Below are positions 27,843-37,324 of a DNA stretch of 38,022 bases, one piece after another; position 1 is the stretch's first letter; each line of letters begins with the position of its first letter. Below the pieces are notes generated by a model. The model saw nothing but the letters and a program-made list of their open reading frames with translations. It was not told the DNA's origin and searched no databases. Location: NCBI GenBank assembly GCA_021827665.1, contig JAKAUR010000034.1, positions 1-38,022 of the forward strand, written 5' to 3'. The DNA is from Microcaldota archaeon. Its GTDB lineage: Archaea > Micrarchaeota > Micrarchaeia > Micrarchaeales > Micrarchaeaceae. Both the position numbers and the translations under genes were made by a program.

Positions 27843-29114
27843 ATGGGAGAGATACCATTCCCGAGAGGAGTAAGGGACCTTATGCCCAACGAGGCCATAG
27901 CCAGAAACGAGGTCATGGAAAAAATCGAGAGAGTATACAGGAGCTTCGGCTTCCTCCCGATATACACGCCCTACATGGAAAGCCTGGACGTGCTCAAGGC
28001 AAAGGAGGTCATAGGCGAGGAGAACAAGCTCATATTCGAGCTCAGGGACCAGAACAACGGGCTAAGGTACGACCACACGGTAGGCTTGGCAAGGTACATA
28101 AGCATGCACAACAGCATGCCGCTGCCCTTCAAGAGATACGCGATAGGCACAGTATGGAGAATGGACGAGCCGCAGAGGATGAGGCTAAGGGAGTTCGCCC
28201 AGGCAGACGTGGATATTTTGGGAGGCGACCCGATAAAAGCTAACGCGGAAGCCTTGGCCACAGTATGCAAGGCCATGGACGCACTCGGGCTGGATTACAC
28301 CATAAGGCTCAACAGCAGGCAGACGGTGGACATTTTCATGGAGAAGATAGGCTTGAAGGAGCAGACGCAGAAGATAATGAGGATAATGGACAAGGCCGAC
28401 AAAATAGGGAATGAGGGCGTAATAAAAGAGCTTTCCGCAATGGGCGTGAGGGATGATGCAATAGACCAGATAAGCGCGCTCGTAGGGGTTTCGGGAAGCA
28501 ACGACGAGAGGATTAAGAAGATAAACGCAATGGCTGGAAGCGACGGCGCCTGCACGGAGATATCTGGGACCCTCGAGCTTTTGCAGAGATATGAGATAAA
28601 GGGCAAGTACATGGTCGATCCTTCGATAGTCAGGGGCATAGACTACTACACAGGCATAGTGGTTGAAACGTTGGATAATACAGGCGTTGCTGGCAACTCC
28701 TCCATATGCTCCGGCGGCAGATACGACAACCTGGTGTCAAGGTTCAGCGAAAGCAAATTGCCGGGAGTGGGGTTCAGCATAGGGATAGACAGGGTGCTCG
28801 ACGTCATAAAGTTCAGCGAAAGCAAGAAACGCACATATTCGAGGGCATTCGTGGCCTACATAAAGGAGCAGAATTACGATTACGCGCTTGGAGTAGCCCT
28901 GAAGCTTAGAGGCGCAGGCATAGAGGTTGACCTAAACCAGGCAAGCAGGAACATATCAAACCAATTGTCTTATGCCTCTTCGCTCGGGATACCGTATTCG
29001 ATAGTTGTCGGGCCGAAGGAGCAGGAAAGCAGCAAGGTGAAGCTCAGGGACATGAATACTGGCGATGAATCGGAAATGTCTGTCGATGAAGCGATAGCCA
29101 GGATTTCCAAGTAA
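27843..29114 (+). CDS. hisS: Histidyl-tRNA synthetase
   Basis: 'FPRGVRDLMPNEA', 'LRYDHTVGLARY', 'FKRYAIGTVWRMDEPQRMRLREFAQADVDILG', 'RGIDYYTGIVVE'. Confidence 0.96.
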   Translation: MGEIPFPRGVRDLMPNEAIARNEVMEKIERVYRSFGFLPIYTPYMESLDVLKAKEVIGEENKLIFELRDQNNGLRYDHTVGLARYISMHNSMPLPFKRYAIGTVWRMDEPQRMRLREFAQADVDILGGDPIKANAEALATVCKAMDALGLDYTIRLNSRQTVDIFMEKIGLKEQTQKIMRIMDKADKIGNEGVIKELSAMGVRDDAIDQISALVGVSGSNDERIKKINAMAGSDGACTEISGTLELLQRYEIKGKYMVDPSIVRGIDYYTGIVVETLDNTGVAGNSSICSGGRYDNLVSRFSESKLPGVGFSIGIDRVLDVIKFSESKKRTYSRAFVAYIKEQNYDYALGVALKLRGAGIEVDLNQASRNISNQLSYASSLGIPYSIVVGPKEQESSKVKLRDMNTGDESEMSVDEAIARISK

Positions 29115-29159
29115 TTTATAAATTTTTAGGATAGAGTATATTATTCGAAGGTAATTGAC

Positions 29160-29669
29160 ATGGGAAAATCAGAGGTAGAGAAGCTTACCGACGAGAAGAT
29201 AGCAAAGGGCGGCGTTCTCGTGAAATTTTATTTTGACATGCAGCACAAGGACAAGGAGAAGCTGCAGCCGCTGATGGCTGATCTGATAAACGAAAGGCTG
29301 ATGAAGGAGAAGGGCGTTGTCTACTGCTACGGCAGCATAGAGGAGCCGCTCAAGAGGGACGACATTTACACCACCAGCGCAATGGTCACGGTGCTGTTCG
29401 AAAGCTTCTTCCCGCTAATAGGCGTTGCCTTCAACTATGCGCCTGCCGGTGTTGAGGTATTGAGGCCGGAGAAGGAGATGAGGTTTAGCACGGCGGAGCT
29501 GCAGAGCCTGATACTCGAGCTATCGCAAATATCGGTGACGTATTCAAAATACATACTTGAGCATGTGATGAAGCCGGAGGAGATAGATTCGCTTAGCAAG
29601 AGCATGGATACGCGGGCAGAAGTCGGCAAAAAGTTCCTGGGAAAAAAGGACGATGAGCAGGCAGCCTAA
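29160..29669 (+). CDS. Hypothetical protein
   Basis: 169 aa ORF downstream of hisS; no family recognised. Confidence 0.65.
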   Translation: MGKSEVEKLTDEKIAKGGVLVKFYFDMQHKDKEKLQPLMADLINERLMKEKGVVYCYGSIEEPLKRDDIYTTSAMVTVLFESFFPLIGVAFNYAPAGVEVLRPEKEMRFSTAELQSLILELSQISVTYSKYILEHVMKPEEIDSLSKSMDTRAEVGKKFLGKKDDEQAA

Positions 29670-29674
29670 ACTGC

Positions 29675-30766
29675 TTATTTGGCGCCTGCAAGGCGGTACT
29701 GCCTCGCAAGGTCTGTTGAAAGCCTAGCCAGGGCCTTTGATGATTCGCCGCTATCCATTTCTGAGGCTTTTACGACCTCGGACATTTTCTCTATAACGTC
29801 GTCATATTCCCCGAGGTTTATAGGATACGGTATACCGTCCTTGCCGCCAACGTTGTAGGAATACATTACCGGATCCCTGTACGATACTTCTTTGTCGTAT
29901 ATTAAAGACGATATGAGAGCGAGCGATTTCAGGGTTTTCCTCCCAAGCCCCTTTATTGAAAGCAGCTCCTCATAGCTCTCCGGCTGCATTTCGTTGGCGT
30001 ATTTCAGCGTATCGCGCGCGCGTTTGGACAGGTCCACGTTCTCCAGTATTTCGTGGCGCGATGGCAGCTTGTACACCGTGCCATTGAAATCAAGCACTCT
30101 GCTTATGTCCTCGTTTACGGCAGAAACGCTGTCCCTTTTTATGCCGGTGTTCTCCTTGAAGGTAAGGTCAAGCGTCTGCGAGCTGCTGGAGGCGCCGACG
30201 GCGCTGTTCGTCTCCCTTGTCATGTCGGAACGGTCTATTTTTCTTGAGTCTATCTGGAATCTTATTGCGTTGTCTGTCGAGTTCTGCATCGCCTGCTGGA
30301 CCACGCACCAGTCACCCTTGTCCGAGAATACGAACGTGTGGTGGTATATCCCTATGTCGTCGTATACCAGCGCCGAGTCTATCTTTGCCGACATCCTGCT
30401 CATGCGTATGTATTCGTCGGCCTTTGACCCCATCGAGAAGTATTCGAGGCCCTGCATTATCTGCTCCGGAGCCGACGTTCCCTGCTTGCCCTTGCCTCCG
30501 GCTATGAAAATCCCGGAATCGTTATTGAGCGCCTCTTTTAGTGCGCCCATGGTGACCGTGGTTGTGCCGCTGCTGTGCCAATCGTAGCCTATGGCGCAGG
30601 AAAGCGCCTGAAACCAGTAAGGATTAGAAAGCCTTGATACGAATTCAGATTCGCCGTACTCGCGTATTATTACTTCGCTTATAAGCTTTGAGAGCTTGAC
30701 CATTCTCGGAAACAGCCATTTCGGGGCCCTTCCTCCATGCAGAGGCAGCACGCTTACGCTTTGCAT
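29675..30766 (-). CDS. DUF763 family protein
   Basis: 'VLPLHGGRAPKWLFPRMVKLSKLI', 'LSNPYWFQALSCAIGYDWHSSGTTTVTMGALK'. Confidence 0.9.
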   Translation of the reverse strand: MQSVSVLPLHGGRAPKWLFPRMVKLSKLISEVIIREYGESEFVSRLSNPYWFQALSCAIGYDWHSSGTTTVTMGALKEALNNDSGIFIAGGKGKQGTSAPEQIMQGLEYFSMGSKADEYIRMSRMSAKIDSALVYDDIGIYHHTFVFSDKGDWCVVQQAMQNSTDNAIRFQIDSRKIDRSDMTRETNSAVGASSSSQTLDLTFKENTGIKRDSVSAVNEDISRVLDFNGTVYKLPSRHEILENVDLSKRARDTLKYANEMQPESYEELLSIKGLGRKTLKSLALISSLIYDKEVSYRDPVMYSYNVGGKDGIPYPINLGEYDDVIEKMSEVVKASEMDSGESSKALARLSTDLARQYRLAGAK

Positions 30767-30810
30767 AGTTAGAATTCCGCTTGCAGCTATTTAAAAAGAT
30801 TGTTTGATTA

Positions 30811-31960
30811 TCAGGAAGAAGCTGTCGTCAGGTTTATCAGTATGCCTGGAGTCTGTGACGGAAGTGGCGACATGCGGAAACCTGTGACTGCGATATAGCT
30901 GTGGTGTTTGAGGCTCAGGCCGACTACCCTTATCTGCACAGCATCACCAGATAGAGATATCAGCGGTATGCTGGCGTTCCTGAACGTGTAAGGCGCGGTG
31001 GTTCCGAATTTCGATATGTTGAACGTGTTGTAATGGGCTATCTCCGCAGGGAGCCCGTTATGCAGTATTTCAACGTATATGTTCGCATCTTCGGGGCTTA
31101 TTATCTTGAAGTTCAGGAACGGCTCCGATACTACGAATGGGCTTGAAGTCAGGTTGCCCGGAGAATTGCTCAGCCCGCAGTTGAACGTGGTGGCAAAATA
31201 GCTGCCGTTGTAGCCTGCCCATGGTGCAGTGAGATAGCACCCTTCGCTGTCTGCCTTGGCCACGCTCATCGGGGCGGTGCCGAATCCTGTGCCGTTGAGG
31301 TGCCAGCCATTGTATTCGCCGGTGCTGAAATTGCCATTGTACACCTCTGGATATGTTACGTTGGAAGGCGCGGTAGTCGTGGTGTTGAGCTTTATGAATG
31401 CGTACTTGTTGCTGCACGTGCCCCCTGGAAGCCCTGTCTTAAGCGTTACGTTGTACACCTGCACAGGAAGCGTCATGTTCTGCAGGAACGTTACGCACGA
31501 ATAGGAAGAAGAACCGTTAAGGTAGGTTATGTTGTTTATCCCTTTTATTGAGTAGCTTATGCTTTTGGTGCTGCCTGAAGCGACCCATATGCCGATCGTG
31601 CCGCCATGCCACAGGCAGTAATTTGTGGTTATGGTGTTGCTGGTGGAATTGAATATGCCGAGATCTGCGCAGTTGCTCAGATAGTATATTGTGGTCGATG
31701 CCGGCGTTGTCTTGTTTGCAGTCACGTTTGTAGTGGTGTTTGGAGCTATGGTGCTCGAAAGAGTTGAGGTGCTGGTTATCCTTGTGGGAAGCCTGAAACC
31801 GATGGTAAAATACCAAAGGGCTATTATAACGAGTATTATTGCTATGTATGCGATTATGCCTTTATGCGTTGCAACACCGTACGGATTATTAGGACAGTAT
31901 ATATGAATACAGAACTTATTTAAAGGATGATGGACAAATACTATACGCCGATGCAGCTCA
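30811..31960 (-). CDS. Hypothetical membrane-anchored extracellular protein (start uncertain)
   Basis: Hydrophobic anchor 'GIIAYIAIILVIIALWYFTIGF' followed by Thr/Asn/Ser-rich ectodomain. The ORF-track start at 32154 reads through a structured intergenic block and is doubtful. Confidence 0.65.
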
Positions 31961-32007
31961 GTAGCGGCAATGTTCAAAGGTGTTATTTTGGGAAGCATCC
32001 CTAGAAA

Positions 32008-32178
32008 ATGGAAGAAGAAAGGGCGCATGCGCTGGAAATGGAAGAAAAAAAGGCGCAAGCGCTTGAAGAGAGCACAGAAGCGCAGGGTAGGAGAGCTTTG
32101 AGCTCTCCGTTCTTGCGGAAAGTCTTTTCCTTTGTGCCGGATAGGATCCGGCAAGCTTTATTTTTACCCTTATTATGA
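32008..32178 (+). other. Intergenic 10-codon tandem repeat plus serial hairpins (possible 56-aa ORF, ncRNA or secY terminator block)
   Basis: Two 30-nt repeats, hairpins GGAGAGCT-TTG-AGCTCTCC and GCCGGAT-AGG-ATCCGGC, then TTTATTTTT. Confidence 0.5.
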
Positions 32179-32180
32179 TT

Positions 32181-33635
32181 CTACTTCGTGAGCTTGTCAA
32201 GCATCGGGTATGTCTCAAATAAGCTCTCCTGCTCGAGCTGCTGGTACAGCATGTATATTATGCCGACAGTAAGCAGTATGCCTATCCCGGTGCCTATTGC
32301 ACCAGTAAGGTTGGCTACAGCTGCGAGCAATCCCACGAATATGCTTCCAAGCACCGTTATCGTGGGTATGTATTTGTTAAGCACATTCTCCACTATCCTC
32401 GGATCGCGCCTGAACCCTGGTATCTGCCAGCCCATATCGCCGAGCTGCTGGGCCATGTTCTTCGGGGACTGACCCGTCATCTCGACCCAGAACTTTCCGA
32501 ATATCACACACAGGACTACGAACACCAGCACGTATATTATCATGTGTATCCATTCCGGAACGAACACGAAGCCGCCCCATGGCATGAAAAGCTGGGTAGT
32601 GTGCGTTGCGAGATAGGTGAAGTAAGTGGCGTAGTTGCCTATGCCGTAAGGAGCAGCGTATGGAAGAGGGAAATCTGGGGATATCAGGTACAGCAGCCCG
32701 CCATTGAGGGTTACTGTCCCGCCTATGTTCTGGTACAGCCCTATGAATTTGGCTATGTTGCCGAGCGAACCTCCAACGTTGTATAGCAGCGGCTTGAACC
32801 AGACGCTTAAGCTTTCTTCAAGCGCTGTTGCAAGTATCACGGGAAGCACGCTGACATATAGGAACGGTATCGGAAGCCTTCCTCCAACTCCCCTGAGCTG
32901 CTCAAAGCTAAGCGGCAGCTCTATCTTCATCCCGTAGGCGTATATGCTTATCAGGAATATTATTATTGCGAAGAACAGCGGACCGAATGCCATTATAGCG
33001 TTGGAAAGCGCTGCGGCGCCTCCAGCCTGTATTGCCGCTATTGCCTCTGGTATGAGTATCTTTATCGTTCCTGCGACTATGGCAAAAGAAACGCCTCCGG
33101 CTATGAACATGTTTATTCCGGAGGTTATTCCGTACTTCGTCATTATTTCGTCGAGGAATATGATTATTATCGCGCCGATGGCTAGCTGAAGTATGACTAT
33201 GCCTATCTGCGCCGAGCTTATAACCGGCACGTAGCCGCTTATAACGAAAACCGCGGATTCTATTACGGCTATGGACATGGCGGCGAGCTTCTGCATTGCC
33301 TGGAACCTTGACTTCTGCGTGGTGTCGTTCATGTCCATTTTGAGCAGACCTGAACCGTTCAGCAGCTGCAGGATTATGCTCGAAAGCACTATGGGGCCTA
33401 TTCCCACTGTTATAAGGCTGCCGATCTTGGCGGCGAATATTATGCTTATCAGCTGCAGCACGGGCTGTGAAACAGCGGTAGGGCTGACGCCTATTGCATA
33501 AGCATTGTAGAGTATGAAATAGATAGTCATTATGCCTGCCGTCCAGTACATCTTTTCCCTTAGCGACAGGGGTTTTTTAGGACCCTTTATCGTTGGTATG
33601 TACGGGGCTATCTTGTCCATGAATTCTAGTGTCAT
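32181..33635 (-). CDS. secY: Preprotein translocase subunit SecY
   Basis: Multi-TM; 'GIGPIVLSSIILQLLNGSGLL', 'FVPEWIHMIIY', 'VEMTGQSPKNMAQQLGDMGWQIPGFRRDPRIVENVLNKYIPTITVLG'. Confidence 0.96.
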   Translation of the reverse strand: MTLEFMDKIAPYIPTIKGPKKPLSLREKMYWTAGIMTIYFILYNAYAIGVSPTAVSQPVLQLISIIFAAKIGSLITVGIGPIVLSSIILQLLNGSGLLKMDMNDTTQKSRFQAMQKLAAMSIAVIESAVFVISGYVPVISSAQIGIVILQLAIGAIIIIFLDEIMTKYGITSGINMFIAGGVSFAIVAGTIKILIPEAIAAIQAGGAAALSNAIMAFGPLFFAIIIFLISIYAYGMKIELPLSFEQLRGVGGRLPIPFLYVSVLPVILATALEESLSVWFKPLLYNVGGSLGNIAKFIGLYQNIGGTVTLNGGLLYLISPDFPLPYAAPYGIGNYATYFTYLATHTTQLFMPWGGFVFVPEWIHMIIYVLVFVVLCVIFGKFWVEMTGQSPKNMAQQLGDMGWQIPGFRRDPRIVENVLNKYIPTITVLGSIFVGLLAAVANLTGAIGTGIGILLTVGIIYMLYQQLEQESLFETYPMLDKLTK

Positions 33636-33744
33636 TGTTACCTCCGTTATAGAGTTTCTATTGCTGCTGTTCTAATTTCAGGTGCAGGGCTTCGGTTGTA
33701 AGCCATGCTTGGATTAGTCCCCAAAGAAGCACCAGCATTTTAGC

Positions 33745-34917
33745 TTATTTATTCTTCAGTTTTAAAAGCTTTGCGCCAAAGCTTATTGCCAGCACGTAGG
33801 AAAGCCCGGTATCCGAGAGGTTTACGGATATTTTAGCCGCACCGTTTGTCAGCCCTGACGCGAACTGGCTCAGCGAATCCATGTAGCGCGAATCGGAATT
33901 CATTGGATCAAATGTGAATTTTACCGCAGAGCCATTGTACTCGGAATTGCTTGAAGCCGAGACCGAGCGCATTATCTCGGAAATCATGCGCACAGGGTTC
34001 CTTGGATCGGATCCGCCAAAGCCGAATTCCTTGCTGGCGTATTCGCCCAGCCTGTGCATTTCCTGAATCGGACCCCTCACGTGCTTTGCTGTGGAAAGTA
34101 TCATTGCATTGTAAAGCCAGGAGAAGTCTCCGTGCCCACTCTTTTTGATGTGCGAAACTGCAAGATGTTTCGCAAAATTCCTCATCAGCGCAATTCTGTC
34201 TATTGCAATTTCGGCTTTTTGCCCATGCTCGAATACGCATTCTTCTGCGCCGTTGCACTCGCACTCACTTTCGTGCATTGCCATATAGGCGTTCTTTGCG
34301 TCGCTCAGGAAACCGGAGATTATGCCTGCCTCGAACGAATGCGCGTTAAAGCCAAGCTTGATGCTTGCAGTTGATTTTAGGGTTATGATGGGATTCCCGG
34401 AACGGGATATCCTGTATTTGGCCGCGTATCCGAGCTTCTGAAAGAACTTCGTGAGCTCTGGGATAGAGTCTTCGTACCACTTCGGCCTTGATGAGCCTGC
34501 GGCTTGGCTGTAATAGAGCTTGCCTAGCCTGAATCCTGACCTGTATTGCTCGCTCGCAGGCATGCTCAAATACACCATGAGTTTCGAGAATATTATGGCT
34601 TCGGCCGGAACATTGGCTTCAGAATTATAATGCGGCGAGAGCAGATCCTTTATGATTGCGTGGTTGTATGAATCAGGGGGTTCCGGTTGATAATCCACTG
34701 GCTTTGGTTCTTCCTTTCTTTTTACGGATGGCAGACTTGCTTTGCTCGTTTTAAGGGCATTTTTTGTAGATGAACTCCTTCGAGCCTTGGATACGCTCTT
34801 TGCAACCGAAGTTTTCTTTGGTTTTTTGGCTTCGGCCATTGCCCGTGTGGATTTTTTTGTATCGTATTGCTGCTTGCGATGTTTCCTTGGCTTGTCGGTT
34901 TGGCGTTTTGCTGCCAT
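33745..34917 (-). CDS. Basic-tail protein with probable V4R-like domain
   Basis: Lys/Arg/Ser-rich N-terminus (~70 aa); 'YRSGFRLGKLYY...FNAHSFEAGIISGFLSDAKNAYMAMHESECECNGAEECVFEHG' resembles V4R. Confidence 0.6.
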   Translation of the reverse strand: MAAKRQTDKPRKHRKQQYDTKKSTRAMAEAKKPKKTSVAKSVSKARRSSSTKNALKTSKASLPSVKRKEEPKPVDYQPEPPDSYNHAIIKDLLSPHYNSEANVPAEAIIFSKLMVYLSMPASEQYRSGFRLGKLYYSQAAGSSRPKWYEDSIPELTKFFQKLGYAAKYRISRSGNPIITLKSTASIKLGFNAHSFEAGIISGFLSDAKNAYMAMHESECECNGAEECVFEHGQKAEIAIDRIALMRNFAKHLAVSHIKKSGHGDFSWLYNAMILSTAKHVRGPIQEMHRLGEYASKEFGFGGSDPRNPVRMISEIMRSVSASSNSEYNGSAVKFTFDPMNSDSRYMDSLSQFASGLTNGAAKISVNLSDTGLSYVLAISFGAKLLKLKNK

Positions 34918-34918
34918 T

Positions 34919-35446
34919 TCATCTTACCTGTTTTCTCCCATTCTTGGACTTTTTAGTTTGCCTTATTGCGCACGCAGGCTTTGAAAGCTTGTTTGCGTAG
35001 TAGCCCAGTATCACAATGTTCAGTATGAGAGCAGCCAGCATTAGAGGAGTCTCGTAATTTGCTATTGTCGTATCAAGGCTTATTATCGAGCCGGTGCTCA
35101 GGCCTATTACGGCAAGGTATGAAAGTGCAGAGAAGCTGCAGCCGCAGCTTACGGCGAAACTTCCGGCAAGAGCTATTGCGCTCCCGGAGACTGGCGCGGA
35201 TACCTTCGCTTTGTTGTTTCTGGTATTGAAGGCAGCATACACGGCCAATGTTACAATAACGGATGAGGTTATGGCTATCAGATAAAACAGGTATTCCGAG
35301 ATTGTATTATTGAAAAGTATTATCTTGTTGTCGGAAAGGACTATGCTCCTCATCACGAAGTAGTATATTAGGAAAGCTGCCACGTTCAATGCGATGTATT
35401 TTGGCTTTCTTACATAAAGTGCTTTGAACATTCCATAAACTCCCAT
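34919..35446 (-). CDS. Hypothetical integral membrane protein with Cys-Gly-Cys motif
   Basis: About 4 hydrophobic segments; 'AVSCGCSFSALSYLAVIGL'; abuts the upstream DUF929 gene. Confidence 0.7.
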   Translation of the reverse strand: MGVYGMFKALYVRKPKYIALNVAAFLIYYFVMRSIVLSDNKIILFNNTISEYLFYLIAITSSVIVTLAVYAAFNTRNNKAKVSAPVSGSAIALAGSFAVSCGCSFSALSYLAVIGLSTGSIISLDTTIANYETPLMLAALILNIVILGYYANKLSKPACAIRQTKKSKNGRKQVR

Positions 35447-36448
35447 TCAAACACCCATTGCAGACTCTAGATCCTTTATTCCCTGCAACTGGCAAACCGA
35501 TGGAGCATTGTTCAGGGAAGGGCACAGATAAGCTATGTAAACGTCTGCGGCAGCATACTCGCCCCATGCGAACTGGTCATTAAAGTTCTTGAGCTGCGAA
35601 AGTACCTGAGCATGCGTTTCGTTGGTCAAAGGAAGAGTTGAAGTACTCGGAGTCGTATTTCCGAATACTATACCCGTTGCCCCAGGAGCGAGAACCGTGC
35701 CCCAGAAAGTGAACGGCGTGCCCTGAAAATCGTTGGTTGAATTCATGAATGACATTGCCGACCTGTAAGTGGCGTTCGGGGCCTGGCCTACGAAATAGGA
35801 TAGCGGCTGGACTTCAAAACCGTCGACTATAGGCGATTCGTAATCTGCTGATATGAAGTTTATGTATTTGCTGTTGTAGTAGTTGCCGAAGCCCACTCCT
35901 TCCGAAGTGGTGTAGTTGTCCTTGCTCCAGTACACAGTCGGTACGTCGTGGTCGCCAAAACTGCTGTAACCTTCGTAGAGCCGTGAGAAATTGCCGAAGC
36001 GCGACAGAGCAAGCGCCATTGCCCACCTGTTCTCCCCGCAGAATACGCATGAGATTGCACCTATGTATATTACACTAGGCTTTCCGTTCACAACGAATGT
36101 ATGGTTTGACTTCAGAGTCGGAGGCGTGTCTATTATCTCGTCAGTTAACGAACCGTTGAGAAGCTTCAGGGCTGACGTGTTGAAATACGAGTTCGGGGCA
36201 TTATTTATTATTGACAGATATTGCGAGCTGAAAGGAACGTCTATGTTTGTAAGCCTGGAGCCGAAATGCTCGTTTGCAGGCTTAAACGGATTTACCATTG
36301 CAAATGCTAGTACTATCACAATAATCAGGAGCGCTATGGTGCTCCACTTGTAGTGATTCTTCTGCCTTGAAAGCTCAGCCACAGACTGATTGGAGCGGCG
36401 CCTTCTCGATTTGGGCTTTGAAGAGGGCATTCGAGATTCCATTACCAA
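35447..36448 (-). CDS. DUF929-family thioredoxin-fold-like membrane-anchored protein
   Basis: 'GKPSVIYIGAISCVFCGENRWAMALALSRFGNFSRLYEGYSS' matches DUF929; N-terminal TM anchor. Confidence 0.85.
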   Translation of the reverse strand: MVMESRMPSSKPKSRRRRSNQSVAELSRQKNHYKWSTIALLIIVIVLAFAMVNPFKPANEHFGSRLTNIDVPFSSQYLSIINNAPNSYFNTSALKLLNGSLTDEIIDTPPTLKSNHTFVVNGKPSVIYIGAISCVFCGENRWAMALALSRFGNFSRLYEGYSSFGDHDVPTVYWSKDNYTTSEGVGFGNYYNSKYINFISADYESPIVDGFEVQPLSYFVGQAPNATYRSAMSFMNSTNDFQGTPFTFWGTVLAPGATGIVFGNTTPSTSTLPLTNETHAQVLSQLKNFNDQFAWGEYAAADVYIAYLCPSLNNAPSVCQLQGIKDLESAMGV

Positions 36449-36523
36449 AACCGTATTTAATTATATTTTGAAATAAAGAATATATAATCTTTTGTTGTAT
36501 GTTTTTACCTTGAGGGCATTTTT

Positions 36524-37324
36524 ATGGCATTGGCGCAGCTGAGCACTAAAAAGGAGGATACCAAGTACAAGCAGAAGCTGGAGTTCATAGATGCGCACTG
36601 CCATCCGGACTTTCTCAGCGATGAGGAGCTGGATATTGCAAACGGGCACGGGGTCACAGCGCTGGTGGTCAACGGCGTTGACACGAAGTCGAACATGTCA
36701 ATAATTGGAGAAAGATGGCGCTCAGGGGTTTTCGCGGCGTTGGGCATACATCCCGAAAACGCTCTGAAAATGGCAGATGAAGAGATTGATTATAACATAA
36801 GCCTGATAAGGGCAAATGCAAAGGGCATATCCGCAATCGGCGAAATAGGACTGGATTACAAATTTGCAAGCAGCGAAAAAGACAGGGAAAGGCAGAAAGA
36901 GACCTTTAAGAAGTTCGTAAACCTTGCGATAGAGCTTGACAAGCCTGCCAGTGTCCATTCCAGGGACGCGCTTGACGACGCTTTGGAGATCCTAGGCTCG
37001 TCAGGGATAAAGAAGGCCCATATACACTTTTTCGAGGGTGACGGGGCTCAGGCTGAAAGGGTTGCCAAAATGGGCTTCATGGTTTCTGTGCCGCCCATGC
37101 ACTCTGCAAAAAGAATGGCGGCAATTGAATCGATACCGATATCAAACATAATGGCAGAGACAGATTCGCCCACTGCTGGGATGCACGTTTACGACATTGA
37201 CAAGTCAATAATGCTGATAGCCAAAGCGAAGGGCATGGATTTTGAGAGCTGCGCCGTGGCGGTAGCGGACAATACGAAAAGGTTCTTTAATATTGGCGTG
37301 CACAATCTAATTCGACGGATTTAA
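36524..37324 (+). CDS. tatD: TatD-family metal-dependent hydrolase
   Basis: 'FIDAHCHPDFL', 'GISAIGEIGLDYK', 'KPASVHSRDALDDALEIL', 'IMAETDSP'. Confidence 0.93.
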   Translation: MALAQLSTKKEDTKYKQKLEFIDAHCHPDFLSDEELDIANGHGVTALVVNGVDTKSNMSIIGERWRSGVFAALGIHPENALKMADEEIDYNISLIRANAKGISAIGEIGLDYKFASSEKDRERQKETFKKFVNLAIELDKPASVHSRDALDDALEILGSSGIKKAHIHFFEGDGAQAERVAKMGFMVSVPPMHSAKRMAAIESIPISNIMAETDSPTAGMHVYDIDKSIMLIAKAKGMDFESCAVAVADNTKRFFNIGVHNLIRRI

